A stretch of 64,000 nucleotides of DNA from Leptasterias polaris (taxonomy: Eukaryota > Echinodermata > Asteroidea > Forcipulatida > Asteriidae), in assembly GCA_037783415.1 (NCBI GenBank), contig JAZGTN010000223.1, positions 62,001 through 126,000 on the forward strand. Reading direction: 5' to 3'. The notes below the pieces were generated by a model, which was given only the letters and a program-made list of their open reading frames with translations, was not told the origin of the DNA and made no database searches. Shown one piece after another: positions 33,947 through 46,564 of the stretch. Position numbers and translations under genes: made by a program. Every line of letters starts with the position of its first letter. Position 1 is the first letter of the stretch.

Positions 33947-34365
33947 TCTAGGTAACAAAATAGATTTTTCCTAGAAAATACGTTTTTGTTCCCTCGAACA
34001 CGCTTTCTTTCCCCCGAAATACGATTTTGTTACTCAGAAATACGCTTTTGTTCCCTGAAAGATACGCATTCGTTTCCTCAAAATATAATTTGGTTCGAAC
34101 AAAATATACTTTCGTTCGCTCGAAAATGAATTTTTTTCACCGAAAGGAGATTTCTTTCCCTAAAAACAAGCTTTCGTTTCATCGAAATACGACTTTGAAT
34201 TAGTTGCCCGAAATATACTTTCATTCGTCCGAAAAATGCTTTCGTTCCCTAAATATACGCTCCCGTTCCTTTGCAATGAGATTTTGTTCCCCAAAATTCC
34301 TCTTTCGTTCCCTCAAGGTAGCTAGCTTTTGTTCCCTTAAGATAGCTTTCGTTGCCCTGAAGTCC
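33947..34365 (+). repeat. degenerate ~20-28-bp tandem repeat (CGAAATACGNTTTCGTTCCCT)
   Basis: About 17 diverged units with the words GAAATACG, TTTCGTTCCCT and CGAAA. The unit is itself a rough inverted repeat (AAA..TTTCG), similar in character to 39460-39900. Confidence 0.7.
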
Positions 34366-35230
34366 AATCACACAAGTTTGTTAAATTCCCTTGTGAGGGG
34401 CGACTATGAGTGGGGACGAGTTGGTATGTCAGGGGGCGACTTTGTAGTTTTTTGTAATTGGCGACTTTGCCAGTTGACTGGTTTCCGTGTCCGTTGTTTA
34501 TACACACTTAATACACATAATCACTGTAGAACACATCGGGTTAAAGGACTGGAGCGGATCAGTAACTATTCACAGTAGGCATTATTTATTTGTATGAGGC
34601 AAAACACACATCTTAAACAATTATATAATAATGCATTTTAAGATAAGTTTACTTTATGTCTTTAGTTACTAAATTAATGAAGGAGTTAACACACAGAAAA
34701 CACTCACAGATGTCTCAAGTGCAAGCATTTATCGCATTTACAGTAACTACCCTCTGATAAAATGGACTCGTCTCAATGATCGTCTCTACAGCAACCGTAA
34801 TGTACACTGCGTTCGTAACTGAATAAATGAATACGTACAGTATTCGGCTTTCACAAGTCGTTAATGCCGAAGAGTCGGCAGCCAGCAACTTCGCGCGAGA
34901 GCAGTGATCTCGCGAGAGCATTCTTTATTACGCTACAGCACCACACGCGACTCGACCCACCGCGACCATCATTAACGACTTGTCAACAAGTCTAGGAGGC
35001 CGCTGCTGCCGCCCGGAGCACCACCACCGCCCCGCTTTCCCCGACGGAGTCCCCGCCCATTTTTGGGAGCAGCTGTTCCGGCAGACGGAGACGCAGCGGG
35101 GCCCACCGCCACATCCGACTCTCCCATAGTTCCCCGTCTTGACTTTTCTCTGTGTTCGCTTGCCATTGTGAAGGGGTTGCTTCGCTGGCGAGCGATGGCG
35201 CTCGCTGCCTGCTTCTGGGACAAGCAGGGT
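34366..35230. other. mixed region left of an LTR
   Basis: 34380-34480 repeats GGCGACTTTG words that match, inverted, the GCCCACTACAAAGTCGCC text at 26015-26055. 34930-35230 is GC-rich and may be the 3' part of an LTR-retrotransposon interior. No recognisable gag or pol motif is visible. Confidence 0.35.
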
Positions 35231-35245
35231 CCTAGAAGGGGGCAG

Positions 35246-35500
35246 TGTAACGGCCACCTTTTGACCAGTAGGGGGCGCCAGCGCCAGCACGACTCCCGTC
35301 GGAGAACTGCTGGCGGCCCCTGCAGGCCAATCGGGAAACCCGCTCGCTAGAGAGGCAGTTCCTGTCGTTCTTCTGTATTTTGGTACTTATGTGTTTTTAG
35401 AGAAATAAAAGAGCTCCCACTCGGAAGCCAGAAACCAGAGAAATAGTCCACCTTGTATTTTTCAAAGTTGTGTGTTCGGAAGCCCACGGTCTACGCTACA
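35246..35500 (+). mobile_element. 255-bp LTR, probably a 3' LTR
   Basis: Begins TGTAACGGCC and ends CTACGCTACA. The purine-rich AGAAGGGGGCAG immediately upstream looks like a polypurine tract. AATAAA at about 35403 gives a U3-R-U5 order on the plus strand. No matching 5-bp duplication was found, consistent with a 3' LTR whose partner lies elsewhere or is lost. Confidence 0.5.
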
Positions 35501-35811
35501 CTATATTAGTTCACCCCAAGTGACCGTGTTTCAGCCAACCAGAATACAGAACTAGCAAGAGGTGTGTGATAAACCTTGTTACATGTATTGGTTTCACACA
35601 GCTGTGGCGGACCACGTAGCCCACTAGGTTTATGTATGACCAATAGAAGTAATTTCTACGTACATTGTTTTCACAAAAGGCACATTATTATATATACCAT
35701 CTTGTACCTTATAAAAAAAATGTCATCGTGACGTCATCAGGTTTCGAATTACGGTAACTCTAAGCTGTTTACTTTGAAAAAATTAAATCTCCTGAACCAC
35801 ATGTCACAATC
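35501..35811. other. no gene recognised
   Basis: AT-rich sequence with no supported feature. Confidence 0.3.
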
Positions 35812-36290
35812 ATTGTGCCATTTCTTGTAGCTTCCAATAATTGTGACAATTTACCAAGAAGAATTACCTACTTTGACCTTCACTTCCGGTCCAAACAGAA
35901 GTACATATGTCATAAATGCATAGCCTTTATGCTGTATTGTAGGTTACAAATATTTGACATCATTCTAAAGAATGACCCCACTTTGACCTTTCCTTCCCGT
36001 CGAAGCTCAAATGAACAAAAAATCCTGACTCATAAGTAATTAAGTCGAAATAATTGTGCCGTTTCGTAGCTATTAGATAGACATTTGGCATATTATTCAA
36101 AGGATGACCGCACTTTAAGACCAAGCTCTAAATATTTAAAATATCATATCATATTATTAAAATATCATATTAAATATAGTCATAATCTTTGTGCTGTCTT
36201 GTAACTTACGACTCTTTTTAAAAATTCAAAAATATGAGCCCACCTTGACCTTTTTTATGGTCCAAACCGGAAGTTCAGTTTAATCATCTT
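35812..36290 (+). repeat. diverged ~115-130-bp tandem repeat, about four units
   Basis: The recurring blocks TTGTGC.GT.T.GTAGCT and ACTTTGACCTT.. recur near 35812, 35927, 36050 and 36181. Similarity is low, so the array is old. Confidence 0.5.
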
Positions 36291-37160
36291 TGTATAGACC
36301 ATGTTACATTTGTTTACAGAGTGGTGACCTTGTACATTTTAAAGCGTTTCCTGCCGGGCAAGATACTACACAGGCTATATGGGAAAATTTACATTTTGTG
36401 TCATAATTTTCACATAAATTCAAAATTTACAAAAGCAACAGCTGTACAGCTTTTGAGATGTCCCCCCTTTCTTCATATCAAAAGTTGAGAAAAATCCGAC
36501 AGTGCAATCTCCATAAAACATAAGATTTGTTGTTTTCTTCCATTGATCTGTGTACAAATGTGCCTGCAGGAAGTCCAGGCTTTGTGGCTCTTTTGTAAAC
36601 ATGTGATGTCACATGTCACATCGTCTATACCAAGGGTCTACAGCAAATCAAATAAAAATTGAATGTATAGTGTCTGTGTGTGTGGATTCGTGGAATCATT
36701 AGGTCTATCAACTCTAGTTTACAAAAAATAGTAATAATGACGTCATCACTGTTTACTGTGCCCTCTATCGAAATGTTTAAAATCCACTCTAAACTTTAAA
36801 AATCCTGAACCGCATGCGTAAACTCCTAAATTTGTGGTTTCTTAAGGTCGAATTAGGGTGATCTATATACTCAAATTCATTGCAAGATTCATGATCTGCA
36901 TCATGTAATAAAATAGAAACAGAGGAACTCTGTGTTTGTCAAAGGGCAAACACCTAATGACTAGTTATGTTTTGTTTTTATTTGTTATCTTATATATTAT
37001 GACTGCCTGATATTGGATGTCTGTTTAGTTTGTTAGTTCCGATTGTAATGGGAGTAGGCCTATTAGTAAGTCCCGAATCTCGACGTTCTGTTTTAACTTG
37101 TTTTAAAGTGATCTTACCAAACTTATTTATGTTCTATATAAAGGACACTTATTACAACAG
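36291..37160. other. no gene recognised
   Basis: AT-rich, no supported ORF. Low-copy sequence as far as can be seen. Confidence 0.3.
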
Positions 37161-37164
37161 TGCC

Positions 37165-37390
37165 TTTTTTTTCTTCATGCGGCAACTTTTTTTTCTCTCC
37201 CTTTTTTCGGCACTTTTTTATGTGGCGGCCCCTTTTTTTTGTTGGCGGCGAGGTGTTTTTGTTTTGAGGCGATTTTTTTAATTTTGCGCCGACTTTTTTT
37301 TTCACGCTCCGCTTTTTTTTGGGGGGTTGGCGATTTTGTTTTTTTTACGCGGCGCCTTTTTTTTCAAGTGGCGATTCTTTTTCTCTCGAT
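37165..37390 (+). repeat. degenerate GGCGNC + T-tract array
   Basis: GC-rich 5-10-bp words (GCGGCAAC, GGCGGCCC, GCGCCGAC, GCGGCGCC) alternate with T7-T9 runs about every 20-25 bp. Very strong strand asymmetry of T over A. Confidence 0.7.
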
Positions 37391-37421
37391 TTTTGTAAAA
37401 TTATTTTTTTATCCATTCTTA

Positions 37422-37880
37422 GTTAGAAACTAGCAGAGTTCACTTTCAAAGGGCGTATCAAGTCATAGAGCAACTCAGTCTCGTTCCCAGTGGTATACGA
37501 TCTCGCCGGTTTTTAAAAATCTTTCCTAGAATGCATTGCTCCATCATACCCCCTGGAAGTGTGACTTTGAAATATCCAAATATATTGGATATTTTAATTA
37601 GTCCTGTCTGTGGTTGATTCATTCCGCGTTAGAAACTACTCAGAGCGCGCTGTCAAAAGACGCACAAAGTTATAGAGCAACTCAACCTCATTCCCAGTGG
37701 TGTACAATCTCGCCGCACCATTTGTTTTCTTTCCCAGAATGCCTTACTCAATCATTACCCCCTGGAAGTGTGACTTTAAAACATCCAAATATTTTTGATA
37801 TTTGAATTTTCTGTGGTTGATCCATTCTGTTCAAGAGACTACGCAGAGCGCGCTGTCATAAGACGCATTACGCAACGCAA
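37422..37880 (+). repeat. ~205-bp tandem duplication, 2.3 units
   Basis: GTTAGAAACTA..AGAG starts at 37422 and 37629, and a partial third (GAGACTACGCAGAGCGCGCT) starts near 37833. The block ATAGAGCAACTCA..TTCCCAGTGGT..CCCCCTGGAAGTGTGACTTT is shared. Confidence 0.85.
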
Positions 37881-39190
37881 CCAACGCAACGCAACACAAA
37901 AATTGACTTTCGGGGCCGTGGACAATATTTACTCCATTTTTTTCCGTATTTAATGATTTCTTTATGTAGAGACACGGGAAGGAGGACGGTCCTCTATTAA
38001 AAAAGGACGAGTATTCGAAAGTACAATAAATAATGACGTCTAAAATATAAAATAATCTCCTGTGCTGATTTTAATCCTCGATTACTATAGCACACAATAC
38101 AAAATAGCATTAACACAGTGACACAGTCCCTTATCATGAAGGACAAAAAGGTCAGCACAACACGAGGCTGGCTACACATGCTCACACACACACACACACC
38201 CACCCAACCTTACGGATCCGGTTTGTGGGGTCCTGCTATTGTTGTCTAAAGAATTCTCTTTTGGGGCCCAGTTTGAACAAAGAATTCCCTTGTGGGGTCC
38301 TTTGTTCTGTTGTGTAAAAGATCCCGCGAGGGCGCTCTCGTAAGTTCACATCACCCATACATTCTCAAAAATGCATCCTTGTGGAGCACACTCTTTTGTT
38401 CTTTCCTTTGTCCCTGCACTTAACAGTTTCCCATTTGTACACAAATTTTCTTGTGGAGCACCCGGTCTTTAGAAATTCCATGTTTTGTCATTGGTCTCCA
38501 TAAGGTATCGAAAGTGAGAGCAGGCCGGAGTAGTCTACAACTCACTCATAAAGACTACAACTTATTCATAAAGACTTTTAGACCTGTCAACCAAGTCTGT
38601 AATGTCTGCCAAAAAAGGGCCACATATACCATAGAGCAAGCTCTATGCATATACTGAGGCTTGTTTGCGTACGAGTCAATGGAGATTCCAGTCGACCAGT
38701 GGAAGTTCTAAAAGAGTAGCGTGTAAACGACCTTGTCCTGGCCATTCAAACTTTAAATTATGTTTCCAAGCGTATTCTCTTAGAAGTCAAGACAATGGGA
38801 TTACAACTAAATTCATGTGCAGAGTAATGAAAAAAACCCGCTTAATCAGCCAGTTGCTGACTGGTTGGGTTATGAACTTGAGGGTTAGGTGCACTTTTCA
38901 AAGATTTAAATTTAATGAAAAAATGCGTGATCAAGCTGAAACCTTGCAAGTATTCAACCTGAGGTGTGTTAGGCCCTACATCCCCAAAATAGGTCTTGCT
39001 ATAATGACGTCATTGAATGTAACGTGACGTCACCTTAAAGTGCAGTTTTGAGAGGAACGTGCAAGTTTTCCTGTGAGACTTTATGCTTCTGCGTTTCTGA
39101 ACACCTAGTAATTGTCAAGTGACAGACACTCAAGCTTTAGTTTTAGACTAAACTTGTGTCACAAGTGAATTATTTATTTCGAATAGTAGT
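37881..39190. other. no gene recognised
   Basis: Contains (CA)n at 38184-38199. A short duplicated TTGTGGGGTCCT motif is near 38226 and 38292. A 120-codon ORF at 38665-39027 has no recognisable domain and unremarkable composition. Confidence 0.3.
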
Positions 39191-39412
39191 TTCATGGATC
39201 GGGGTTGGTATTTCTTTATATGTGGGCAGATCATGATACGTTTTGTCTTAGTTTTTGTACTGTCGTATTTATTTTTAAAAATAATTTTGACTTATATTTT
39301 CTATTTTGCTCGATTCTGTTTACTTGTACATAGGGCCCCTACTGTATTTTTTGTGATCATTATTGTCTTTGAATCTTGGCCGAATAAATAATAATAATAA
39401 TAATAATAACAA
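39191..39412 (+). mobile_element. probable retroposon 3' tail
   Basis: A T-rich segment ending GGCCGAATAAA followed by (TAA)n at 39386-39409. This layout, a conserved terminus followed by a short tandem tail, is that of LINE/SINE 3' ends. The coding part is absent. Confidence 0.4.
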
Positions 39413-39459
39413 TTTCATGGGCAGCAAACAATGCTTCAACAAGGAAACCATAAAATAAT

Positions 39460-39900
39460 CAAATGACAAAGAAATATCTTCAGAAATAATTTGAGTTCTC
39501 ACGAAACTATTTTGTCCACTCGCTCGAAATGATTTCGAGTGAAGTGATTTTGAGAGCACGAACTAGTTTTGCAATAATTTATTTCGAGCTGTAGCAATAA
39601 TTTACTTCAAATGAGCGTTCAAAATGATTTCGAGAGAAACTATTTCGACAACTTGTATCGATTTTTTTACAATAATTGTTTTTAAAGGTTTTGCATTAAG
39701 TTATTTCTAGCTGTCTTAATTGAGCGTTCGAAATGATTTCGACCAAAGATTTTGAGACCAGGAATTGATTTCGCAAAAACTAATTAATTCGAGCTTTTGC
39801 AATAATTTATTTCGAGCTCTCGCAATATTTTATTTCAAGCGCACAAAAAAAAAGATTTCAAAATAAATGCTGTTGACCAAAATTATTTGGTGAGAACAAA
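39460..39900. repeat. degenerate TTTCGAG/GCAATAATTT repeat
   Basis: GCAATAATTTATTTCGAGCT and GAAATGATTTCGAG words recur irregularly about every 25-30 bp. Same style as 33947-34365 but AT-richer. Confidence 0.65.
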
Positions 39901-39923
39901 ACGATTTTGAGCGCTCAAAATAA

Positions 39924-41547
39924 TGTGGCGGAATTTGCGGCGACCCGGGTCCTCTCACAGGTCGTCCTCGATAGCGCTGCCACCAGGCGGAAAATTTACA
40001 GGCCTAAACCACCGGAGTTCCGCCTCACCGGTTTAGTATCTCTAATTGGTAGACGAGGGTTCGCTGTCAAAATATATGACCGGGTGAAAGGAGATCCTAC
40101 TCTAAGAATGAATCACTCGAAAGAGAAATAACTTAGGAAAGACACCGTTGGTTTGAATTCAGCCAAAATGTGGTAACAATGGTTTTATTTAAACAACTAC
40201 CTACTCAAAGCACTGCACTGCACAGTTATGGGTACACGCACTTACAATCTTTAATGTACAAGGCTCTCGGTAAACATCTCAGTAAATGCTGACAGAAATA
40301 ATTCACACTATTACTAATAATATACTCCAGTCTCGTATAAACCTTAATAAATTGCCAGGCCCTTTTTCCTGCAAATCCACTATAAAATAAACAAGTAATA
40401 CTAGGTTCCAACCTACAATATCCACTTTACTCTAAAATACCGAAGTGATACTGCGCTCTACAGCTACAACAATACCCACTTCTAAACTCTAAAATACCGA
40501 AGTGATACTGCGCTCTACAGCTACAACAATATCCACTTCTAAACTCTAAAAACTATAGTTACAAGTGATACTTTTACTAGGCTTCGTTTATCCTACAATA
40601 TACACCTGAACTTGACTGGAGAATATTAATTAGGCTAATCCTATTCCAAGATCTCTCTATCCTGAATAGTCTAGTGCACAACTACTTTACAACTAAATCC
40701 TTCTGGCTCCCCAGAGTTCAGCTCCACGAACTCTTGTGGCTCCCAGAGAATGCTCCTCAAGAAAAATCTACCGTAACTCCTTAAATATTAATCTAGCTCT
40801 GCAGCTCCTTCAAAGCTCCCCAATAATTATCTGGCTCCACAGCTCCTCTAATAAGTTACAATGAAACTCCCCACTATTTAATCTAACTCCAGAGCTCCTC
40901 AATAATTATCTGGCTCCACAGCTCCTCTAATATTTATTTGGCTCCACAGCTCCCCCAATTCACATCGCATAAAATGCCAAATAAATTGGGGAATAAATAG
41001 TTTAATTATCAACAAAAAAAATCCACATTGTTTCCTCTCTCAAAGTTTAGACACAGAACTCCACATACCTGTATTTATATGCCTCCCAGGCTCGGTGGAG
41101 CAATCCCACGAACTATTTGGATTTGGAGATCAGCAATACGAAACTATACACTAGTGAATAATCTGGTCAAGGTCAAGGGCAAGGGTGAATCTTCACTCTG
41201 AAATCTGCCCTATTTATACTCTTTGAACCGCGCGCCATAATACGCACAGAAAGTTCTCACGCATTGTAGTTAAGCCACGCCCCTAAATTTCGGCGAGAGC
41301 AAAATTGGTTTACACACTACTGTTACAAAACAGCTCAGAATCACATATCTCTACAGTTCGATTCTGATAAAAGAGCTAGAATATCCTCCGATAATTATCC
41401 TTTTCATTAAATAACAGAATTAATTAATTAAACAAAACTAACCTCTAAATAATTCCATTAATCAAGTTCGAGAATGCATATAAACAAACCTCATTTTCAT
41501 TGATAAAGTAGTATGACATCATATCATGAATATTAATGAGCCTTACA
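39924..41547 (-). repeat. LTR-like dispersed repeat, copy A
   Basis: On the minus strand it starts TGTAAGGCTC and ends TTCCGCCACA (TG..CA). It has a TATA-like GTATAAATAG at about 41215 and AATAAA near 40185. The left 1 kb shares GATAGCGCTGCCACCAGGC, TTTACAGGCCTAAAC and later GCTCCACAGCTCCTC blocks with 48141-49010. A 57-bp tandem duplication lies at 40430-40545. No target duplication was seen, so the LTR call is tentative. Confidence 0.45.
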
Positions 41548-42873
41548 GAACACTCTGTGCAGACGATAATCTGCATCATTTTTCTACTTAATTTGACTAC
41601 CGGAAAAGTTTCATTCTAATGTGCACCAAAACAATAAAAGCTTGTTCAGTATGAAATAATGTAAATCTACACTCATAAAAAAAGGTGTTTTTGTGGCTAA
41701 TCTCAAACTAGAAAATTAATTACCAGCTTTCGACCAATCATAGCAAAGTTTAAAACGGAAGACGCCATCTTGGATTGTATACAAACTGTGTTTACTTTAA
41801 TACATGTGTGTGTTGTGTGTCACACACGTGTGATAATGACAGCTACATAAATGTGGATTTATACATCGTAAATGTGGAATAAAGACTCTGAAAATTACTG
41901 AAAGTGCCTCTGGAAATAATAAGAACTACCAGGAATTAATTATAAGGTAAGACTGACAAAACAAATGACTAAATCTGGGGCATCTAAGAAAACTATTTTG
42001 TAATTAGTGTACTGACTAAGAATAGATTAACAAAATAAGAAGTCAAAGAAATGCATGCATACATGAATCACAACGTTACAGTCACACACACACTTGTGTG
42101 TTAGTTTATACATAAACATAAGAAAATGCTCATTGAAAATTTCTCCTGTAAAAGTTATCCATCTTAAAGAGAGTACTTGAAGGTTAATATTGACGAAAAT
42201 AACCTCTATTTGGGGGCATTTTCGTCACAATAATAAATTTTAAGTGAAATTTAAATATTTTTGTTTTCAGTATTTTGTCCTACCATTATGTCCTTTTTGG
42301 GTGCTCCGTAGTATCTACAATTGATCTTTGAATAACTGAATAGTAGTTTAAAATTTTATAAGATACCTTTTTGGGTGATCCCGTCACCATTTTAACAACT
42401 TGAAATCCTTTCGAGAGATGATTGTTGACAAACTTCGCCGGATTCCTCGGAAAATGGAAGAAGACAAAAATAGCCTCGTGACTTTTTATGCTGTTTCTGG
42501 AATCCACCGACAGCACAATGCTCGGCATGATACAACCAGGAATAAATAGGAAACGATCCAAAGAAACCAATCAGTAACTGCTTAGATGGGAAGATAAACA
42601 AACTGCACTAGTCCGCAGTATGACGTATTGGTTCTGAACATGCGAGAGCGCCGCAACCGGCGATAACAAACACTAGTTCCAAAAATGAAAAAAAAAAAAG
42701 GAAAGTTTTTCCGATCAAATTTCAACATAATTGCAGTGCAGAAAACTTCACACTAAGTAATAACTAAACACATAATAAACATACATAAAGGGTCGATTTG
42801 TTTTAGTGATTTTGTTCAAGTTGAAGGGACATTACCAATCAAATTTTGTGATGTATTTCCACTAGATAAAGTC
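41548..42873. other. no gene recognised
   Basis: AT-rich. A TGTGTGT/ACACACA palindromic stretch lies at 41804-41835. No supported ORF. Confidence 0.3.
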
Positions 42874-43549
42874 CTCATGTGCAGCGGCGGCACCAGACCT
42901 GTTAATCTGGGGGGGGGGGGGGGGGCAAGAGGGGGGCGAACTAAAATTTAGGGGGGGCAAACAAAAATCTATAATGAAATTTTGTACTGCAGAAAAGCAT
43001 TGACGGACTTACACCGGCGTTATTCTTGACTGGGGGTATCTGGGACATTTACGTCAATATAATGGGACGCGTTGCCTTCGGGTTGGGCGCTGTTGGACGC
43101 TTTTGGGCTATAACAAGCGTTTGATGTATAATGAGCACGGTCGGAAAGATGTTTAAAAAGTAGAATATAATGATCCACACAAACGTGCCTTAGAAATGCT
43201 TCGCTTTTGCTAAATTTCGCGAAACAAAACGCTCCGCCATTTATGGGAGTCAAGATTTTGACTCCCATAAATGGCGGACAAATTCTATTAGTCTTATTTC
43301 CAGTCGCGGCTGTTGAACTACGACTGAGCAATTATTTTATTTAAAATGTTACGATTACCATCTGTTTATTGTATTCCAATAAATATCCAGTTAATAAATG
43401 AATGAAAAAAGAGAAAAAAAACATACGCTGAATAATTAAGTAGCAAGTCCCCACGTCTCGGTCCGGGCGTCAAGGCCAGCAGCAGCAAAGCCCCCCGCGG
43501 CCATACCACCAGTGTGTGGACGTGTTTACTTGTATCTATATAATTAAAA

Positions 43550-43652
43550 TCGGTGCCAAGTTCCACCCCGCGGCGCTGCGAGATCCGACCGTCAAATTAA
43601 AATCGGTGCCAAGTTCCACCCCGCGGCGCTGCGAGATCCGACCGTCCGCTTG
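43550..43652 (+). repeat. 53-bp tandem duplication, GC-rich
   Basis: CGGTGCCAAGTTCCACCCCG starts at 43551 and 43604, and the two copies are identical over nearly the whole unit. Confidence 0.9.
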
Positions 43653-43727
43653 CGCACGGTGACCTCGCCCCCTCGAGGACGAGGTTGCGCTGGGCTGCCA
43701 TCTTTTTATTGGGTCGCCATCTTTTTT

Positions 43728-44440
43728 TTCTCACGTGTGATAACTTCTCACGAGTGATTGGTCCGTTATTTCCTCGGTCTTGGGTGTTCGCCGTAATTTC
43801 CCAGCTCTCTCGACAGGATTGTGTTAATGTTGTTTGTCTTCAGAAGATATTTGTTGCACGTTTTGTGGGTTTAAATGGTATTAAATAATTTATCAATAAA
43901 TATCTACTGCATTTTGTGTCACCAAAAGTCCACGGTTTTAACGACCCGTGAGTCTTTTCAGTGAACAATCAGAAGTAGGGCTGCATGACTAAGGTAATTT
44001 CTCAAGGATGCACGCAATAAACAATTTGCATGTTGGGATAACTGGTGCCCTCATTTTCCATCGAACAACGCTTTAGAAAGAGAGTGTGTACCACCGACGA
44101 TTTTCTCACGTGTGATTATTTCTCACATTTGATTGGTCCGTTATTACCTCGGTCTTGGGTGTTCGCCACAATTTCCCAGCTCTCTCGAAAAGATTGTTTT
44201 AATGTTGTTTGTCTTCAGAAGATATTTGTTGCAAGTTTTGTGAGTTAAATGGTATTAAATAATTTATCAATTAATATCTACTGCATTTTGTGTCACCGAA
44301 AGTCCACGGTTTTAACGACCCATGAGTCTTTTTCAGTGAACAATCAGAAGTAGCGCTGCATGACTAACGTAATTTCTCAAGGATGCACGCAATAAACAAT
44401 TTGCATGTTGGGATAACTGGTGCCCTTATTTTCGATCGAA
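43728..44440 (+). repeat. ~375-bp tandem duplication
   Basis: GATTGGTCCGTTATT..CCTCGGTCTTGGGTGTTCGCC and AACAATTTGCATGTTGGGAT recur 375-376 bp apart. Divergence is small, a few percent. Confidence 0.85.
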
Positions 44441-45099
44441 CAACGCTATGTTTCTACTACCCGCGATTGTGTGCAACGGCAGCTGGATACCCGCGTTGGT
44501 CGGCCCTTGCATGTTTCATACCCGTCAGGCATGTTTTTTTTTTTTGTTTTTTTTTTTTTTGCGCCGGGGTTAGTCTGTAGCGGAGCTTGCGTGAGGGTTT
44601 GTGGGTGTTGATTTTCGGAAAAATTTGGCATATTCAAAACATAAATTGGGGGTTTTGCCAGTCTTAAAATTTGCGTTCGCTATTGCATTTGTGCATTCTG
44701 GGAAGTTTCGCTTGCCGGACACCGCTTACTGGGTTGGCACTGGTGTTCCAATGTCTCCCCGCGCCTATTATACTAATATAGCGAGATGACTGATTTAAAA
44801 TGCAGCTCAAGGGGGGGGGGGGGGGGGGGAGGGGGTAATCCTAATTTCTACAGATACTGCATATTTTCTGTTAATGATGCTTTGTCTTCTTCCATCTCAT
44901 TTCATTTTATTGGGCAGATGTGACCTCCTATGTCCCCTTTATAAATTTTCCTTATAGGCCCTACTTCTTTCATAAATTGACTGCTTACGTTAGGCCTACT
45001 CATTGACTGAATAACAACATAATATTCACAAAGACAAGCATTGTCGAATATTAGTCGTTACCTGCATTTAGTGGTATGTAGGCCTAAATACAACCAATA

Positions 45100-45870
45100 A
45101 TTTCCGAGCAATAAAGAAATAAAGAAACAAGGCATAATAAAGAAAGCAAGAAATAACGACACAATGAAAGGGAAAATGGACAAAAATAAAGCCTCCTCCA
45201 AACAAGCATATCAATCAAGAAATCAAAGAGAGACAGAAAGGAACGAATAAAGGAAAACGAAAACACACAAATCATTTTTTTTAAATTTTCGTTTCCTATT
45301 TCAATCTTTAGACGTACGATGAATAAAATTTGAACAACAGGATCTGTCAAGACAAAAACAAGTTTACAAAACTGTCATCAACAAAATGTGCAAAATCACA
45401 CCCCTGTAACACTTAACATTATTATTGTATTATCAACCATTTACAAAATCTAGAAGAACGAAATACGGAAACAAACGCATGCCGAAATAATTAAAAAAAC
45501 ACAGAAATAGTGACATAGAAACATCGAAATCAACTGTAACATAGTGACATAAAAACATTACAAAATAAACGTCAATAGATATCAAGAAACATATCAGAGA
45601 TAAATAATAGGCCCCCTGCAACTAAGGAAATAACGAAACTAACACATAAACAAAATAAACAAATAAAAAGACAAACAGACCACTGAGTCAGAAAAACACA
45701 TAATAGGCCTAATTACAGAAACAATGAAATAGAATACTGAGAAAATACATAGTTCACCACCGGCAAACACGGATATTCAGAAAGAGAAAATATAGAAACA
45801 AAGACACATTTAAGAAATAAAGAGATAGAGACACAAAGAAATCCAGAAATAAAGAAAAAAGGAAATCAAG
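45100..45870 (+). repeat. degenerate A-rich/GAAATA repeat
   Basis: Words such as AATAAAGAAA, ACATAGAAAC and GAAATAACGA recur over 770 bp with few T. Reads as a decayed short tandem repeat with strong strand asymmetry. Confidence 0.6.
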
Positions 45871-46234
45871 TATTATACATGAATTCAAACATTTGAAAAT
45901 TTTTAGGAGCACAGAAGCAAATATTTCATGGATTACTCAGGCCTTTGTTGGATATTCAAAAAGTCTTGATTATCTAAAAACCTACATATCATGCCAAGCA
46001 TGCATCATTGCATTTTTATATCCTTCCCAAATATTAAAACACACCCCAACTTATGCTTCGTAGTCGAGAAAAGGGGGCGAAAAGGGTGAGGGATGGCGAC
46101 ACTTCGCCTTCGACCGCACTCAACACCTTTTGCATGCTCAACATTTTATCATTAGGACATGACTACATTGCGTACAGATTTTAAATATCTTTACCAAACC
46201 AATTCTGAAAGTTATAAACTCTGATATCCTCTCC

Positions 46235-46461
46235 AATAGACCCTTCCCATGAAATATGCTAATTACATTCACGCATGCGTACAGACCCTGCTGGTTGGCA
46301 AACGCCATAGAGTTGTGCACTAAGTAGACGCACAAGCGCGTCTGCGTCACGCCACCATCAGCCCCACACAAAAAAGGGCAATGTTCCATCATTTTGCCAA
46401 CCAGCAGTGTAAGTGCGCACGCGTGAAGTGCAATTTAAATATTTCATGGGAAGGGTCTATT
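46235..46461. mobile_element. 227-bp MITE nested in the hAT-like element
   Basis: Arms of about 65 bp: AATAGACCCTTCCCATGAAA at the left recurs inverted at the right, and the inner GGTTGGCAAA word also pairs. A 20-bp C run follows the right end (46463-46482). No target duplication recognised. Confidence 0.75.
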
Positions 46462-46528
46462 ACCCCCCCCCCCCCCCCCCCCACCCCATGCACCGTGGTC
46501 GCATTTTATGTGCAAGAATCGCGCCCAC

Positions 46529-46564
46529 CTAGCGGGTGCCGCGCGAAGCGCGGCATCCCGCTAG
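46529..46564. other. strong GC hairpin ending in CTAG
   Basis: A 16-17-bp stem with one mismatch around a GAA loop. Both ends are CTAG, and T follows the right end. This recalls Helitron 3' ends (hairpin then CTRR-T), though Helitron hairpins usually sit a few bases before CTRR. Confidence 0.45.

Noticed and set aside
34928..35290. GC-rich 120-codon minus-strand ORF
   Set aside because: Low-complexity, overlaps the LTR and polypurine tract read on the other strand; no domain seen.
38665..39027. 120-codon plus-strand ORF
   Set aside because: No recognisable motif, signal peptide or splice context; composition like surrounding DNA.
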